Origin: Saccharopolyspora_D taberi
GTDB lineage: Bacteria > Actinomycetota > Actinomycetes > Mycobacteriales > Pseudonocardiaceae
Length of the DNA: 64,000 nucleotides
Reading direction: 5' to 3'
Assembly: GCF_039534165.1 (NCBI RefSeq)
Contig: NZ_BAAAUX010000026.1
Location: 24,031 to 88,030 of the forward strand
The notes under the pieces were generated by a model that did not search any database, was not told the DNA's origin, and was given only the letters and a program-made list of their open reading frames with translations. Positions 1 through 7,634 of this stretch are shown one piece after another (positions within the stretch are counted from its first letter, which is position 1; the number at the start of each line of letters is the position of its first letter). A program made the translations under genes and the position numbers.

Positions 1-586
1 CCTCGGTGACGCACGGCGTGGTCACCCCGAACATCGACAGCGCCACCGCGGGCCTGTCCGCCTCCTCCGGGACCGGGTGCGCGATGGCGCCCGCCAGCGC
101 GTGCGCGGCGTTGGCCAGAACCTGCCGGGAGATCCGGTTCAGCCCGGCGACATCGGTCACCGACGGGAACATCGCGATGTCCGTCGCGTCCACATAGGAC
201 GAAACGTCGCCGGAGGCCACCGTGGACACCATCACCTTGGGGACACCGACCGGCAGCGCCCGCATCGCGGGCGCGCACAGGGCCGTGCCGCCGGAACCGC
301 CGAGGCCGATCACCCCGCCCACGGCGCGGCCGGGCAGGAACCGCTCGAAGGCGGTGGCCATCGCGGTGACGGCGGAGCCGCGGTCGCCGGTGAACACGGC
401 GGCGGAGCCGTCCGGGTGGTGCGCGGCGACCTCCGCGGCGGTGACGTCGGCGGCGGCGGCTGCGCCACCGGAGGTGCTGAGGTCGACCGTCAGCACCGGC
501 ACGCCGGCCGCGGCGAGGAGGCCGGCGACGTAGCGGAGCTCGGCGCCCTTGGTGTCGAACGTGCCGGCGACGTAGGCGGTCCGCAT
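1..586 (-). CDS. Tm-1-like ATP-binding domain protein (UPF0261), 3' part cut by the window edge
   Basis: The reverse strand encodes an open frame beginning MRTAYVAGTFDTKGAELRY and running off the window start without a stop (about 195 codons visible). The opening 'VAGTFDTKG' segment, followed by a glycine-rich 'GGVIGLGGSGGTAL' stretch and 'VSTVASGDVSSYVDATDI', matches the N-terminal half of the UPF0261/Tm-1-like ATP-binding family. That family is named after the tomato Tm-1 resistance protein; its physiological substrate in actinobacteria is not established. The ATG at 586 was chosen because GGAGG lies 5 nt upstream. Family members are about 400 residues, so roughly half the gene is visible. 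The family call is fairly secure; the biochemical role is not. Confidence 0.75.
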   Translation of the reverse strand, partial: MRTAYVAGTFDTKGAELRYVAGLLAAAGVPVLTVDLSTSGGAAAAADVTAAEVAAHHPDGSAAVFTGDRGSAVTAMATAFERFLPGRAVGGVIGLGGSGGTALCAPAMRALPVGVPKVMVSTVASGDVSSYVDATDIAMFPSVTDVAGLNRISRQVLANAAHALAGAIAHPVPEEADRPAVALSMFGVTTPCVTE

Positions 587-661
587 CGCATCCTCCCGAT
601 CATCGGCGACCGGCGGCGACTCTACTGACCCGGCCGCCCCCGCCGCAGCCCGGCGATCAAG

Positions 662-844
662 GGAGGTCGACGCACCGCGTCGACGCCCGTCGAGTCGCCA
701 GCCGCGCCTGGCAGACCCACCAGGAGGTCGACGCACCGCGTCGACGCCCGTTGAGCCGCCAGCCGCGCCTGGCAGACCCACCAGGAGGTCGACGCACCGC
801 GTCGACGCCCGTTGAGCCGCCAGCCGCGCCTGGCAGACCCACCA
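662..844. repeat. 61-bp tandem repeat, three copies
   Basis: Three head-to-tail 61-bp units lie at 662-722, 723-783 and 784-844. Copies 2 and 3 are identical; copy 1 differs at two positions. A fourth copy breaks off after a few bases. Each unit contains a perfect 8-bp inverted repeat around a 3-nt loop (GTCGACGC-acc-GCGTCGAC) and a second small inverted repeat (GCCAG...CTGGC), so each could form two hairpins in RNA. The unit is not a multiple of three, which argues against coding. The rest of the 587-918 gap holds no gene I can support. Confidence 0.9.
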
Positions 845-918
845 GGAGTTGTCCGCTACGTCGTCCCAGACGTTGATCCACGGCCGCCGGGCCCCGCCGG
901 CACGGGGCCCGGTCGGGG

Positions 919-1071
919 TCAGCGGTGTCCGCCCTTGCCGAACAGCTTGTTCTTGACCTGGTCGATCTTGTGCTTGTTCTTCGGATCGGAGGCGTACTTC
1001 TTGGCCTGGTTGATCACCATCCGGCCCTGCGGGCTCTTGGCGAACTGGGCGACCTTCTTGAACAGCGACAT
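919..1071 (-). CDS. 50-aa lysine-rich small protein
   Basis: A short reverse-strand frame of 51 codons reads MSLFKKVAQFAKSPQGRMV... and ends ...KNKLFGKGGHR. It has a GGGGAG ribosome-binding site upstream and strong G/C third-position bias. The protein is basic and predicted mostly helical, rich in Lys and Asn. It resembles short actinobacterial proteins sometimes labelled antitoxin-like (Rv0909 type), but there is no toxin partner beside it and I do not assign a function. It lies 69 bp downstream of the acyl-CoA dehydrogenase gene on the same strand and could be co-transcribed with it. Confidence 0.65.
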   Translation of the reverse strand: MSLFKKVAQFAKSPQGRMVINQAKKYASDPKNKHKIDQVKNKLFGKGGHR

Positions 1072-1140
1072 CACGTGCTCCCCGGCATCTGGATCAGGTG
1101 CCGTCCAGCGTACCGGCGATTCGGACGTCCGCGACCACCT

Positions 1141-2310
1141 TCAGCCCAGCACCCCGCTGACCGAGGCGTGGCCTTTGAGCAGGTTGCGGGCGATGGTGCG
1201 GCGCTGGATCTCGTCGGTGCCCTCGAAGATGCGCAGCAGCCGCAGGTCGCGGTACCAGCGCTCGATCGGCAGCTCCCTGGTGTAGCCCATGCCGCCGTGG
1301 ATCTGCAGGACGCGGTCGACGATCTCGTTGGCGCGGACGCCGCCGTAGAGCTTGGCGATGGACTGGGCGTGCCGGGAGTCCATCCCGGCGTCGACCTGCC
1401 AGGCGGCCTGCAGCACCAGCCAGCGCAGCGCCTCGATCTCCACCGCCGAGTCGGCGAGCATCCACTGGATGGCCTGGCGTTCGGCGATCGGCTCGCCGAA
1501 GGTCTCACGGCTCTTGGCGTACTCGACGGCCATCTCGACCATCCGCTCGCAGCCGCCGAGCGCCCGCGCGGGCAGCAGGTAGCGGCCCCGGCCGATCCAC
1601 TGCATCGCCAGCGCGAAGCCCTTGCTCTCCTCGCCGAGGATGTTGGCGTGCGGCACCCGCACGTCGTCGAACACCAGGGCCGCGGGCTGGCGCTCGCGCT
1701 CGCCCATGATCTCGATCGGCTCGGACTTCCAGCCCATGTCCCGGTCGGCCAGGAAGCAGGTGACCCCGCCGTTGGCCCGGTCGGTCACCGCGAACACCAT
1801 CGTGAAGTCGGCGTCGATGCCGCCGGTGATGAACGTCTTCTCGCCGTTGATGACCCACTCGTCGCCGTCGCGGTAGGCGGTGGTGCGCAGGTTCCGGGCG
1901 TCCGAACCCGCTCCCGGCTCGGTGATCGCGAAGCAGGACTTGCGCTCGCCCGCGATGGTCGGCAGCAGGTAGCGCTGCTTCTGCTCCTCGTTGGCGTGGT
2001 AGAGGATGTTGTCGGCGTAGCCGCCGAACCGGAACGGCACGAAGGTTCGGCCGAGCTCGATCTCGATCAGTGCCGTCAGCACCGCCGACAGACCCATCCC
2101 GCCGTACTCCTCCGGCGTCTGCACGCCCCAGAACCCGGCGGCCTTCGCCTTGGCCTGGAGCCCGGCGAGCTCGTCCGGGGTCAGCCCGCGCTCGCCCGCG
2201 CGTTCCCGCCGCAGCACCTCCGGCTCCAGCGGCACCAGCTCGCGCTGCACGAAGTTGCGGACCCAGTCGCGGATGTCGCGCTCGGTGTCGGTCAGGGAGA
2301 AGTCGACCAT
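1141..2310 (-). CDS. acyl-CoA dehydrogenase (FadE family)
   Basis: 389-residue FAD enzyme of the acyl-CoA dehydrogenase superfamily, catalysing alpha,beta-dehydrogenation of an acyl-CoA in the cytoplasm; the chain-length or branched substrate cannot be read from sequence. Domains in order: helical N-domain (about 1-115), beta-barrel with 'FAITEPGAGSD' (about 120-230), and C-terminal four-helix domain. The C-terminal 'ALRWLVLQAAWQVD', 'QIHGGMGYTRE' and 'RIFEGTDEIQR' are classic family signatures; the FEGT glutamate region is near the usual catalytic base of short/medium-chain enzymes. Length is normal. It is divergent from a TetR gene, and a 17-bp palindrome sits 12 bp upstream of its ATG, so repression by that regulator is likely (inference). 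Confidence 0.93.
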   Translation of the reverse strand: MVDFSLTDTERDIRDWVRNFVQRELVPLEPEVLRRERAGERGLTPDELAGLQAKAKAAGFWGVQTPEEYGGMGLSAVLTALIEIELGRTFVPFRFGGYADNILYHANEEQKQRYLLPTIAGERKSCFAITEPGAGSDARNLRTTAYRDGDEWVINGEKTFITGGIDADFTMVFAVTDRANGGVTCFLADRDMGWKSEPIEIMGERERQPAALVFDDVRVPHANILGEESKGFALAMQWIGRGRYLLPARALGGCERMVEMAVEYAKSRETFGEPIAERQAIQWMLADSAVEIEALRWLVLQAAWQVDAGMDSRHAQSIAKLYGGVRANEIVDRVLQIHGGMGYTRELPIERWYRDLRLLRIFEGTDEIQRRTIARNLLKGHASVSGVLG

Positions 2311-2321
2311 CAGGGCTTCCT

Positions 2322-2338
2322 AACTAACGACGTTAGTT
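2322..2338. promoter_or_regulatory. 17-bp palindromic operator for the TetR regulator
   Basis: AACTAACG-A-CGTTAGTT is a perfect inverted repeat around one central base, in the 89-bp divergent space between acyl-CoA dehydrogenase (start 2310) and tetR (start 2400). It is notably A+T-rich compared with its surroundings. Size, symmetry and position are typical of a TetR-family operator controlling both directions. Binding is inferred. Confidence 0.75.
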
Positions 2339-2399
2339 TTATGGCAGCCTAGGACTGCCCCGGCGACAGCCGCAAGAGGGCGACCGATGGAGACCGACC

Positions 2400-3026
2400 G
2401 TGCCCAGACCCAGCAACCCCCTGCTCTCGGCCGAGCGCATCCGCCGCGCCGGCCTGGAGCTCATCGACGCCCAGGGGCTGGAGGCGCTGTCGATGCGCAG
2501 GCTCGCCGAGCACCTCGGGGTCAGAGCCGCCTCGCTGTACAACCACGTCCAGACCAAGGACCAGCTGCTGCACGAGATCGCCGACGACGTGACCGCGGGC
2601 GTCGACGTCTCCGGCTTCGCCGTCGACTGGCCGACCGGCCTGCGGACCTGGGCGCGCTCCTACCGCGCCGCGCTCGCGGCGCACCCGCACCTGGTGCCGT
2701 ACCTGGCCTCCGGCCCGGCCCGCCGGGAGGCGGCGCTGCGCCGCGCCGACGCCGTCCACGGCGGCCTGACCAGCGCGGGCTGGCCGCAGCGCTACGCGAC
2801 GATGATCGGCGCGTCCACCAAGTACCTGGTGGTCGGCTCGGCGATGGGCTCGTTCTCCGGGGGCTTCCCGGACGACGCCGGGGTCTACGAGGACCGGTTC
2901 CCGCACCTGGAGCGCGCGCACCTGCTCAGCAGGCACGCCGAGATCGACCAGGACAGCTTCGAGCTCGCGCTCGGCGCGCTCATCGACGGTCTCCGGCAGC
3001 TCTACACCGAGCTGACCCGGGGCTGA
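2400..3026 (+). CDS. TetR/AcrR family transcriptional regulator
   Basis: 208 residues. The N-terminal 50 residues form a TetR helix-turn-helix ('GLEALSMRRLAEHLGVRAASLYNHVQTKDQLL'); the remainder is a helical ligand-binding/dimerisation domain of the TetR C-terminal type found in many actinobacterial tetracyclin-repressor-like proteins. The start is GTG at 2400 (PRPSNPLLS follows). It is divergent from acyl-CoA dehydrogenase with a perfect palindrome between them, so the likely ligand is an acyl-CoA or related substrate of that enzyme (inference). It is followed by about 120 bp of non-coding sequence before the glycine riboswitch promoter. Confidence 0.9.
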   Translation: MPRPSNPLLSAERIRRAGLELIDAQGLEALSMRRLAEHLGVRAASLYNHVQTKDQLLHEIADDVTAGVDVSGFAVDWPTGLRTWARSYRAALAAHPHLVPYLASGPARREAALRRADAVHGGLTSAGWPQRYATMIGASTKYLVVGSAMGSFSGGFPDDAGVYEDRFPHLERAHLLSRHAEIDQDSFELALGALIDGLRQLYTELTRG

Positions 3027-3144
3027 GCCGCCGTGCCGAGCGGAGCGGCACAGCTCCCGCGAGCCGTCCCGAGCAGCTCGGACGACCGCCGCGCGACCGG
3101 CTGGGCGGGTTCCGCCCCGACTTCGACATCACTCACCCGTCCGG

Positions 3145-3173
3145 TTGACGAGGTCACCCCGGCTCCGTAGCGT
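3145..3173 (+). promoter_or_regulatory. sigma-70-type promoter of the glycine riboswitch-gcvT transcript
   Basis: TTGACG (3145-3150) and TAGCGT (3168-3173) are separated by exactly 17 bp, a good match to the principal actinobacterial promoter. Transcription would begin near 3180, about 30 nt upstream of the first glycine aptamer and 330 nt upstream of gcvT. No other strong promoter was seen between tetR and gcvT. Confidence 0.65.
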
Positions 3174-3204
3174 CCTCGCGCAGAGGGACAACTGAACACC
3201 GAGC

Positions 3205-3400
3205 CGACGACGTCGTGCGGGAGAGTCCCCGCCGCCGGGCGGGGCGCCGAAGGAGCAATACTCCCCGTCAAACTCTCAGGCCCAGTCACCGCGCGACATC
3301 AGGCGAACACGGAGAAAAGCAGGGGCGCGCACGCCTCTCGCCCACGGTGCAAGCCGCGGCCCGCCGCGGTGAAACTCTCAGGCCAATGACTCCGGGGAGA
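3205..3400 (+). promoter_or_regulatory. tandem glycine riboswitch
   Basis: Two glycine aptamers in series. Aptamer 1 (about 3214-3285) has the core elements GGGAGAGTC, CGCCGAAGGAGCAA and AAACTCTCAGGC. Aptamer 2 (about 3305-3390) ends with GAAACTCTCAGGCC and carries a divergent central element, GCCCACGGTGCAAG, in place of the usual GCCGAAGGGGCAA; its variable arm is long and G+C-rich. The array lies directly upstream of gcvT-glyA, genes that cleave and interconvert glycine, so it is expected to be a glycine-activated switch. The platform between 3400 and 3490 contains a short GC-rich hairpin (ACCCGCGCGGGT), but I cannot tell whether control is transcriptional or translational. Confidence 0.93.
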
Positions 3401-3509
3401 CCGCCGACCAGCGCTAACCCGCGCGGGTCGCAGTCGCGGTCCCCCCGATATGGTTGGAGCGGACCGGCCCGACTGCCGACCGGCGCCCACCAGGAGGAGT
3501 CCCGCACCA

Positions 3510-4613
3510 ATGTCGTCGCCTCGACAGACACCCCTGCACCAGGTCCACGAATCGCTCGGGGCCACCTTCACCGAGTTCGCGGGCTGGCGGATGCCGCTGC
3601 GCTACTCCGGCGACACCGCCGAGCACAACGCCGTCCGCACCGCAGCGGGCCTGTTCGACCTGACGCACATGGGCGAGATCCGGATCAGCGGCCCGCAGGC
3701 CGCCGAGGCCCTCGACTACGCCCTGGTCGCCAACGCCTCCGGCATCGGCGTCGGCCGCGCCCGCTACACCATGATCTGCAACGCCGAGGGCGGCGTGCTC
3801 GACGACCTCATCGTCTACCGGCTCGGCGATCAGGAGTTCCTGATCGTGGCCAACGCGGCCAACGCCGCCGTGGTCTCGGCCGCGCTCGCCGAGCGGGTCG
3901 GCGGCTTCGACGCGACCCACGAGGACGTCTCCGCCGACTACGCGCTGATCGCGGTCCAGGGCCCGAAGGCGGTCGAGATCCTGGCGCCGCTGACCGACAC
4001 CGACCTGGGCGCGGTCAGGTACTACGCCGGCTACCCGAGCAAGGTCGCGGGCAGGGAAGTGCTGCTCGCCCGCACCGGCTACACCGGCGAGGACGGCTTC
4101 GAGCTGTTCACCTCCCCCGCCGACGCCCCGGCGGTGTGGCAGGCGCTGACCGACTCCGGCGCCGCGCACGGGCTCCAGCCCGCCGGGCTGTCCTGCCGCG
4201 ACACGCTCCGCCTGGAGGCGGGCATGCCGCTCTACGGAAACGAACTGTCCGCCGAGCTGACCCCGTTCCACGCCAACCTGGGCCGGGTCGTCAAGCTCGA
4301 CAAGACCGCCGACTTCGTCGGCAGGGCCGCGCTGGCCGCCGTGGCCGCGCAGCCCACCGCGCGCACCCTCGTCGGGCTGCGCGCCGACGGCCGCCGCGCC
4401 CCGCGGCACGGCTACCAGGTGCTCGACGCCGACGGCGCCGAGATCGGCGTCGTCACCAGCGGCGCTCCCTCGCCCACCCTGGGCCACCCGATCGCCATGG
4501 CCTACGTCGACCGCGAGCACGCCGAGCCGGGTACCGGGCTCCAGGTCGACATCCGCGGGACCAAGGTTCCCGCCGAGGTCGTGGAGCTGCCGTTCTACCG
4601 CCGCAACGCCTGA
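3510..4613 (+). CDS. gcvT: glycine cleavage system aminomethyltransferase (T protein)
   Basis: 367-residue T protein. It transfers the methylene group from aminomethyl-lipoyl-H protein to tetrahydrofolate, releasing ammonia, in the cytosolic glycine cleavage complex. Family features: 'TPLHQVHESLGATFTEFAGWRMPLRYS' near the N-terminus, 'AGLFDLTHMGEIRI', 'GYTGEDGFELF', and 'CRDTLRLEAGMPLYGNEL' in the folate-binding domain. The ATG at 3510 follows a GGAGGAG box about 12 nt upstream; an upstream in-frame extension starting at 3450 is not supported. It lies below the glycine riboswitch and 38 bp upstream of glyA. gcvH and gcvP are not in the window, so the complex is split in this genome. Confidence 0.96.
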   Translation: MSSPRQTPLHQVHESLGATFTEFAGWRMPLRYSGDTAEHNAVRTAAGLFDLTHMGEIRISGPQAAEALDYALVANASGIGVGRARYTMICNAEGGVLDDLIVYRLGDQEFLIVANAANAAVVSAALAERVGGFDATHEDVSADYALIAVQGPKAVEILAPLTDTDLGAVRYYAGYPSKVAGREVLLARTGYTGEDGFELFTSPADAPAVWQALTDSGAAHGLQPAGLSCRDTLRLEAGMPLYGNELSAELTPFHANLGRVVKLDKTADFVGRAALAAVAAQPTARTLVGLRADGRRAPRHGYQVLDADGAEIGVVTSGAPSPTLGHPIAMAYVDREHAEPGTGLQVDIRGTKVPAEVVELPFYRRNA

Positions 4614-4651
4614 CCCAGACCGACGTCGAGATCCAAATCAGGAGGCAACAC

Positions 4652-5932
4652 ATGTCGACATCCGGCCTGTTCAACAGCCAGCTTTCCGCGGTGGACCCCG
4701 AGGTCGCGGCTGCGGTGGGCGCTGAGCTGAACCGGCAGCAGACGACGTTGGAGATGATCGCGTCGGAGAACTTCGCGCCCCAGGCGGTGCTGGAGGCGCA
4801 GGGTTCGGTCCTGACCAACAAGTACGCCGAGGGCTACCCCGGCAAGCGGTACTACGGCGGCTGCGAGCACGTCGACGTCGTCGAGCAGCTGGCCATCGAC
4901 CGCGTCAAGAAGCTGTTCGGCGCCACCTTCGCCAACGTGCAGCCGCACTCGGGCGCCCAGGCCAACGCCGCGGCGATGTTCGCGCTGCTCAAGCCGGGTG
5001 ACACGATCATGGGCCTGGACCTGGCCCACGGTGGCCACCTGACCCACGGCATGCGGATCAACTTCTCCGGCAAGCTCTACAACGTGGTCCCGTACCACGT
5101 GCGCGAGGACGACCACCGGGTCGACATGGACGAGGTCGCCCGGCTCGCCCGCGAGCACAAGCCGCAGCTGATCATCGCGGGCTGGTCGGCCTACCCGCGC
5201 CAGCTGGACTTCCCGAGGTTCCGCGAGATCGCCGACGAGGTCGGCGCGTACCTGATGGTCGACATGGCGCACTTCGCCGGTCTGGTCGCCGCCGGTCTGC
5301 ACCCGAACCCGGTGCCGCACGCCCACGTCACCACCACCACGACGCACAAGACCCTCGGCGGTCCGCGCGGCGGCGTGATCCTGTCCTCGGACGAGGAGTT
5401 CACCAAGAAGTTCAACTCCGCGGTGTTCCCCGGCCAGCAGGGCGGGCCGCTGGAGCACGTCATCGCGGGCAAGGCGGTGCAGTTCAAGCTGGCCGCCGAG
5501 CCCGAGTTCGCCGACCGGCAGAAGCGGACCGTGGAGGGCGCGCAGATCCTGGCCCAGCGGCTGCTGGCCGAGGACAGCGCGAAGGCCGGCGTCCAGCTGG
5601 TCTCCGGCGGCACCGACGTGCACCTGGTGCTGGTCGACCTGCGCAACTCCGAGCTCGACGGCAAGCAGGCCGAGGACCGGCTGCACGAGATCGGCATCAC
5701 GGTCAACCGCAACGCCGTCCCGAACGACCCGCGCCCGCCGATGGTGACCTCCGGTCTGCGCATCGGCACCCCGGCGCTGGCCACCCGGGGCTTCGGCAGG
5801 ACCGAGTTCACCGAGGTCGCCGACATCATCGCCGAGGCGCTCAAGCCCGACTTCGACGATGCCAAGAGCAAGAGCCTGCGTGCCCGGGTGGAGGCCCTCG
5901 CGACGAGCTTCCCGCTCTACCCCAACCTGTAA
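4652..5932 (+). CDS. glyA: serine hydroxymethyltransferase
   Basis: 426-residue PLP enzyme interconverting serine + THF with glycine + 5,10-methylene-THF. Seen: 'LEMIASENF', 'NKYAEGYPGKRYYGGCE', 'LMVDMAHFAGLVAAGLHPNPVPHA', and the PLP-lysine motif 'TTTTTHKTLGGPRGG'. Length is normal. The ATG at 4652 has an AGGAGG site 6-7 nt upstream. It sits 38 bp after gcvT and just before a strong terminator, so both genes are probably one glycine-controlled transcript in which GcvT-derived C1 units and serine/glycine flux are balanced. Confidence 0.97.
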   Translation: MSTSGLFNSQLSAVDPEVAAAVGAELNRQQTTLEMIASENFAPQAVLEAQGSVLTNKYAEGYPGKRYYGGCEHVDVVEQLAIDRVKKLFGATFANVQPHSGAQANAAAMFALLKPGDTIMGLDLAHGGHLTHGMRINFSGKLYNVVPYHVREDDHRVDMDEVARLAREHKPQLIIAGWSAYPRQLDFPRFREIADEVGAYLMVDMAHFAGLVAAGLHPNPVPHAHVTTTTTHKTLGGPRGGVILSSDEEFTKKFNSAVFPGQQGGPLEHVIAGKAVQFKLAAEPEFADRQKRTVEGAQILAQRLLAEDSAKAGVQLVSGGTDVHLVLVDLRNSELDGKQAEDRLHEIGITVNRNAVPNDPRPPMVTSGLRIGTPALATRGFGRTEFTEVADIIAEALKPDFDDAKSKSLRARVEALATSFPLYPNL

Positions 5933-5948
5933 CACGCAGCTGACCCGG

Positions 5949-5987
5949 AAGCCGCATCTCGGACTTTTCGTCCGAGATGCGGCTTTT
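5949..5987 (+). terminator. intrinsic terminator after glyA
   Basis: A 16-bp perfect stem (AAGCCGCATCTCGGAC with its complement) around a 5-nt TTTTC loop, followed by TT(TT)C. It starts 17 bp after the glyA stop and closes the gcvT-glyA transcript. This is one of the clearest hairpins in the window. Confidence 0.9.
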
Positions 5988-6208
5988 CGTGTCCACAGTG
6001 GACGTCACTTGGGAACGATTCGGAAAACCTCGGCCCGACAAGGGTTTCCACCCTTGCCAGGGTCGCCCGGATGGCCCAGTATCTCCCGCAGCGCTCGGCC
6101 CCACGCCGGGTTTCACGTGCCGGTGACCTGCCGTTCTCCCGACGGCCACCGCCACGCAGCAGGAGAACGGCCTCCAAAAGAGGCCGGAAGCCCTAAGGAG
6201 TCCCTTCC

Positions 6209-7585
6209 ATGTCCCAGCCAGCGGCCGAGGAGTACCGCAAGGACCTGAGCACCCGTCACATCAACATGATCGCCATCGGTGGCGCGATCGGTGTCGGGCT
6301 GTTCCTCGGTTCCGGCAAGGCGCTCAACCAGGTCGGCCCCGGCCTGATCCTGATCTACGCCATCGCCGGTGTGATGATCTTCTTCGTGATGCGGGCACTC
6401 GGCGAACTGCTGATGTACCGCCCGGTCAGCGGGTCGTTCGCGGAGTACGCGGGCGAGTTCGTCGGCCCCTGGGCCCGGTTCGCGACCGGCTGGGGGTACT
6501 GGCTGGTGTGGATCGTGACCGGCATGGCCGAGATCACCGCGGTCGGTGAGTACTTCCAGTTCTGGTTCCCCGAGGTCCCGCAGTGGATTCCGGCGCTCGG
6601 CGCGCTGATCATCCTCAGCGGCGTGAACCTGATCGCGGTCAAGCTGTTCGGCGAGTTCGAGTTCTGGTTCGCGTTGATCAAGGTGATCGCGATCGTCGGC
6701 CTGATCGTGCTCGCGGTGGCGATCCTGACCTTCGGCTTCAGCGACGTCGGTGACACCGCGGCGGTCAGCAACATCTGGTCGCACGGCGGTTTCTTCCCCA
6801 ACGGCGGGACCTCGGCGCTGCTGGCGTTCCAGATCGTCATGTTCGCCTTCATCGGCGTCGAGATGGTCGGCCAGACCGCCAGCGAGAGCACCAACCCGGA
6901 GAAGGTGCTGCCGCGCGCGATCAACTCGATCATGTGGCGGATCCTGATCTTCTACGTCGGTGCGCTGGCCGCGCTGACCGCGCTGGTGCCGTGGATGCAG
7001 TTCCCGGCCGACGGCAGCCCGTTCGTGCACGCCTTCACCCTGATCGGCATCCCGGCCGCGGCGGGCATCGTCAACTTCGTGGTGACCACCGCCGCGCTGT
7101 CGTCGTGCAACAGCGGCATCTACTCCACCGGCCGCATGCTGCGGACGCTGTCGGAGGACGGCCAGGCGCCGCGCGGCGTGGGCAAGCTCAGCGCCCGAGC
7201 GGTCCCGGCGCGGGCCATCGGGGTCACGTTCGTGGCGATGCTGATCGGCGTGGTGCTCAACTACTTCGTGCCGGAGCAGGCGTTCACCTACATCACCAGC
7301 GCGAGCACCGTCGGCGCCATCTTCACCTGGGGCATGATCGTGGTCGCGCACCTCGGCTACCGCCGCAAGGTGGCCGCCGGCGAGCTGCCGCAGGGCAAGT
7401 TCCGGATGCCGCTCGCGCCGTACTCGAACTACGTGGTGCTGGCGTTCCTGGCGTTCGTGGTGGTGCTGCTGGCGTTCGACGCCGAGACCCGGATCGCGCT
7501 CTACATCACCCCGGTGCTGGCGGTCGCGGTCGCCGTCGGCTACCTGGCGACCCGCAAGCGGACGCCGGAGCCGGTCAAGTCCTGA
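6209..7585 (+). CDS. cycA: APC-family amino acid permease, CycA-like (D-Ala/D-Ser/Gly)
   Basis: 458-residue membrane transporter with about 12 predicted helices. The N-terminal 'HINMIAIGGAIGVGLFLGSGKAL', 'FFVMRALGELL', 'VTGMAEITAVGEYFQFWFPEVP' and 'LFGEFEFWFALIKVIAIV' closely follow the E. coli CycA / amino-acid transporter (AAT) subgroup of the APC superfamily, which carries glycine, D-alanine and D-serine by proton symport. Position directly after a riboswitch-controlled glycine operon supports glycine as a substrate, but it has its own transcription unit, preceded and followed by terminators. Related AnsP/GabP/ProY permeases share these motifs, so substrate is inferred. The start has an AAGGAG box; a GGCCTC-caaaa-GAGGCC hairpin lies in the 40 nt before it. 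Confidence 0.85.
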   Translation: MSQPAAEEYRKDLSTRHINMIAIGGAIGVGLFLGSGKALNQVGPGLILIYAIAGVMIFFVMRALGELLMYRPVSGSFAEYAGEFVGPWARFATGWGYWLVWIVTGMAEITAVGEYFQFWFPEVPQWIPALGALIILSGVNLIAVKLFGEFEFWFALIKVIAIVGLIVLAVAILTFGFSDVGDTAAVSNIWSHGGFFPNGGTSALLAFQIVMFAFIGVEMVGQTASESTNPEKVLPRAINSIMWRILIFYVGALAALTALVPWMQFPADGSPFVHAFTLIGIPAAAGIVNFVVTTAALSSCNSGIYSTGRMLRTLSEDGQAPRGVGKLSARAVPARAIGVTFVAMLIGVVLNYFVPEQAFTYITSASTVGAIFTWGMIVVAHLGYRRKVAAGELPQGKFRMPLAPYSNYVVLAFLAFVVVLLAFDAETRIALYITPVLAVAVAVGYLATRKRTPEPVKS

Positions 7586-7596
7586 TCCAGCCGCGG

Positions 7597-7633
7597 AAGC
7601 GGGGTGGTGCCGATGGCGCCACCCCGCTTTTTC
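7597..7633. terminator. bidirectional terminator between permease and SDR genes
   Basis: AGCGGGGTGGTGCC pairs with GGCGCCACCCCGCT (one G-U) and is followed by TTTTT on the + strand. It lies between the convergent ends of the permease gene (7585) and the SDR gene (7635), so it can serve both, most strongly the + strand. Confidence 0.85.
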
Positions 7634-7634
7634 G

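Noticed and set aside
662..844. CRISPR array at the 61-bp repeats
   Set aside because: Units are head-to-tail without unique spacers; no cas genes nearby.
657..881. 74-aa reverse-strand frame across the 61-bp repeats
   Set aside because: Period is not a multiple of three, so it would read each copy in a different frame; no ribosome-binding site.
925..2352. 475-aa open frame on the + strand across the acyl-CoA dehydrogenase gene
   Set aside because: Antisense of a clear FadE gene; composition is His/Arg/Gly/Pro-rich without domains, a normal artefact of very high G+C.
3215..5932. 905-aa open frame covering the riboswitch, gcvT (wrong frame) and glyA
   Set aside because: Only its 3' part from 4652 is real (glyA); the rest is out-of-frame gcvT and leader sequence.
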